NCBI GenBank assembly: GCA_964396965.1
Contig: CAYNGD010000031.1
Coordinates: 1-14,141 of the forward strand
DNA length: 14,141 nt
Origin: JABMRW01 sp964396965
GTDB taxonomy: Bacteria > Chloroflexota > Dehalococcoidia > Dehalococcoidales > BS750m-G39
Direction: 5' to 3'
Position numbers and translations under genes: made by a program. Positions 13,392 through 14,141 of the stretch are shown here, piece after piece. Each line of letters opens with the position of its first letter. The first letter of the stretch is position 1. The notes below the pieces were generated by a model, which searched no databases, had not been told where the DNA came from, and was given only the letters and a program-made list of their open reading frames with translations.

Positions 13392-14141
13392 ATGCCGGAG
13401 CTGCCTGAAGTAGAAACCATAAAGAACGAGCTGGCTCCCCACATTATCGGCCATACCATTACCGCCGTTACCCTCTTCGACGAGAAGATAGTCCATCAGC
13501 CCCCGGTGGAGGAGTTCAACTCCCGCCTCATCGGGGAGGCTATAACCGGGGTGGGGCGGCGGGGAAAATACCTGCTATTAAGTTTGACCAGCGGCCAGAC
13601 GCTGGTCATTCACCTCAAGATGACCGGCTCGCTCTGGCTCAAGCCTCCCGACCGGTTCGTCCGGGCGGTAATCCACCTCAACGGCGGGGTTAAGCTCTAC
13701 TTCCGCGACCCGCGCAAGTTCGGGGCGATGTGGCTGGTTGAGGATAAGGATACCGTCACCGATAAGCTCGGCCCCGAACCGCTGGAGGCTGATTTTACCG
13801 CCAAAACGCTGGCTAAAGCTTTAAGCGGACGAAAAGCACCGATAAAAGCCCTCCTCTGCGACCAGAGCTTTATCGCCGGCATCGGCAATATGTACGCCGA
13901 CGAAGCCCTCTTTCTGGCTAAAATCCACCCGCTAAAGCCCGGGGGGAGCCTGTCTAAAGAAGAAATCGAGCGCCTCTACCAGGCTATCAAGCAGGTTCTA
14001 GCCGCCGCCATCAGCGCCAAAGGGGCCAGTGTCAATACCTACTTCCGCCCCGACGGACAGATAGGCACCGCCCACTTCCAGTTCCGGGTGGCCCACCGGC
14101 GGGGGGAGTCCTGCCCCGTCTGCGGCACACCCTTAAAGCGC
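13392..14141 (+). CDS. mutM: Formamidopyrimidine-DNA glycosylase, 3' end outside window
   Basis: Base-excision repair enzyme (also called fpg) that removes oxidised purines such as 8-oxoguanine and cuts the resulting site. 250 residues are visible and about 20 are missing past the window end. The N-terminus is the catalytic MPELPEVETI: Pro2 attacks the sugar and Glu3 assists. Also seen: RRGKYLL with Lys59, HLKMTGSL (74-81), RDPRKFG (105-111) and GIGNMYADEALF with Asn166. The zinc finger begins at CPVCG (Cys241, Cys244); its second Cys pair would lie beyond the window. It starts 6 bases after the polA stop, so the two are probably co-transcribed. The frame is still open at base 14141. Confidence 0.96.
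   Translation, partial: MPELPEVETIKNELAPHIIGHTITAVTLFDEKIVHQPPVEEFNSRLIGEAITGVGRRGKYLLLSLTSGQTLVIHLKMTGSLWLKPPDRFVRAVIHLNGGVKLYFRDPRKFGAMWLVEDKDTVTDKLGPEPLEADFTAKTLAKALSGRKAPIKALLCDQSFIAGIGNMYADEALFLAKIHPLKPGGSLSKEEIERLYQAIKQVLAAAISAKGASVNTYFRPDGQIGTAHFQFRVAHRRGESCPVCGTPLKR

Overview
The window looks like chromosomal DNA of a GC-rich bacterium, most likely a Chloroflexota (Dehalococcoidia-type) genome. That placement is inferred from gene content, protein style and neighbours, and no search could be run. Ten complete protein genes and two genes cut by the window ends fill almost everything. There are no rRNA, tRNA, insertion-sequence, phage or CRISPR features.

Layout, left to right. (1) Plus strand, 1-3185: the 3' part of dnaK, a structured intergenic repeat (copy A), a small membrane protein with a bacterial PH-like domain, and dnaJ. 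(2) Minus strand, 7923 down to 3188: a tight five-gene operon argF - unknown membrane protein - der - plsY - gpsA, with gaps of 12, 12, -4 and 3 bases and a recognisable promoter ahead of argF. (3) Minus strand, 9196-7991: an MFS transporter with a TTG start. (4) A divergent promoter region, 9253-9318, whose two TTGACA -35 boxes lie in an inverted repeat. (5) Plus strand, 9339-14141: a DUF4342 protein, a histidine phosphatase, a second copy of the intergenic repeat (copy B), a Mop-type molybdopterin-binding protein, DNA polymerase I (polA) and the start of formamidopyrimidine-DNA glycosylase (mutM/fpg).

The genes are housekeeping: protein folding (dnaK/dnaJ), phospholipid precursor synthesis (gpsA makes glycerol-3-phosphate, plsY acylates it), ribosome assembly (der), arginine synthesis (argF), and DNA replication and repair (polA, mutM).

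The most unusual signal is the pair of intergenic repeats at about 1390-1617 and 10264-10425. Both start with the same 18-base C-rich box, whose complement is a textbook G-quadruplex motif. Both carry hairpins at matching positions in which base pairs change together between copies. Both end with a G-rich arm that pairs back to the box, just before the next gene. This fits a structured RNA or palindromic mobile element of unknown family. Also notable are an apparently leaderless polA promoter, an Asp in place of the steric-gate Glu in polymerase motif A, and an HPLP instead of the usual HCLP motif in ornithine carbamoyltransferase.
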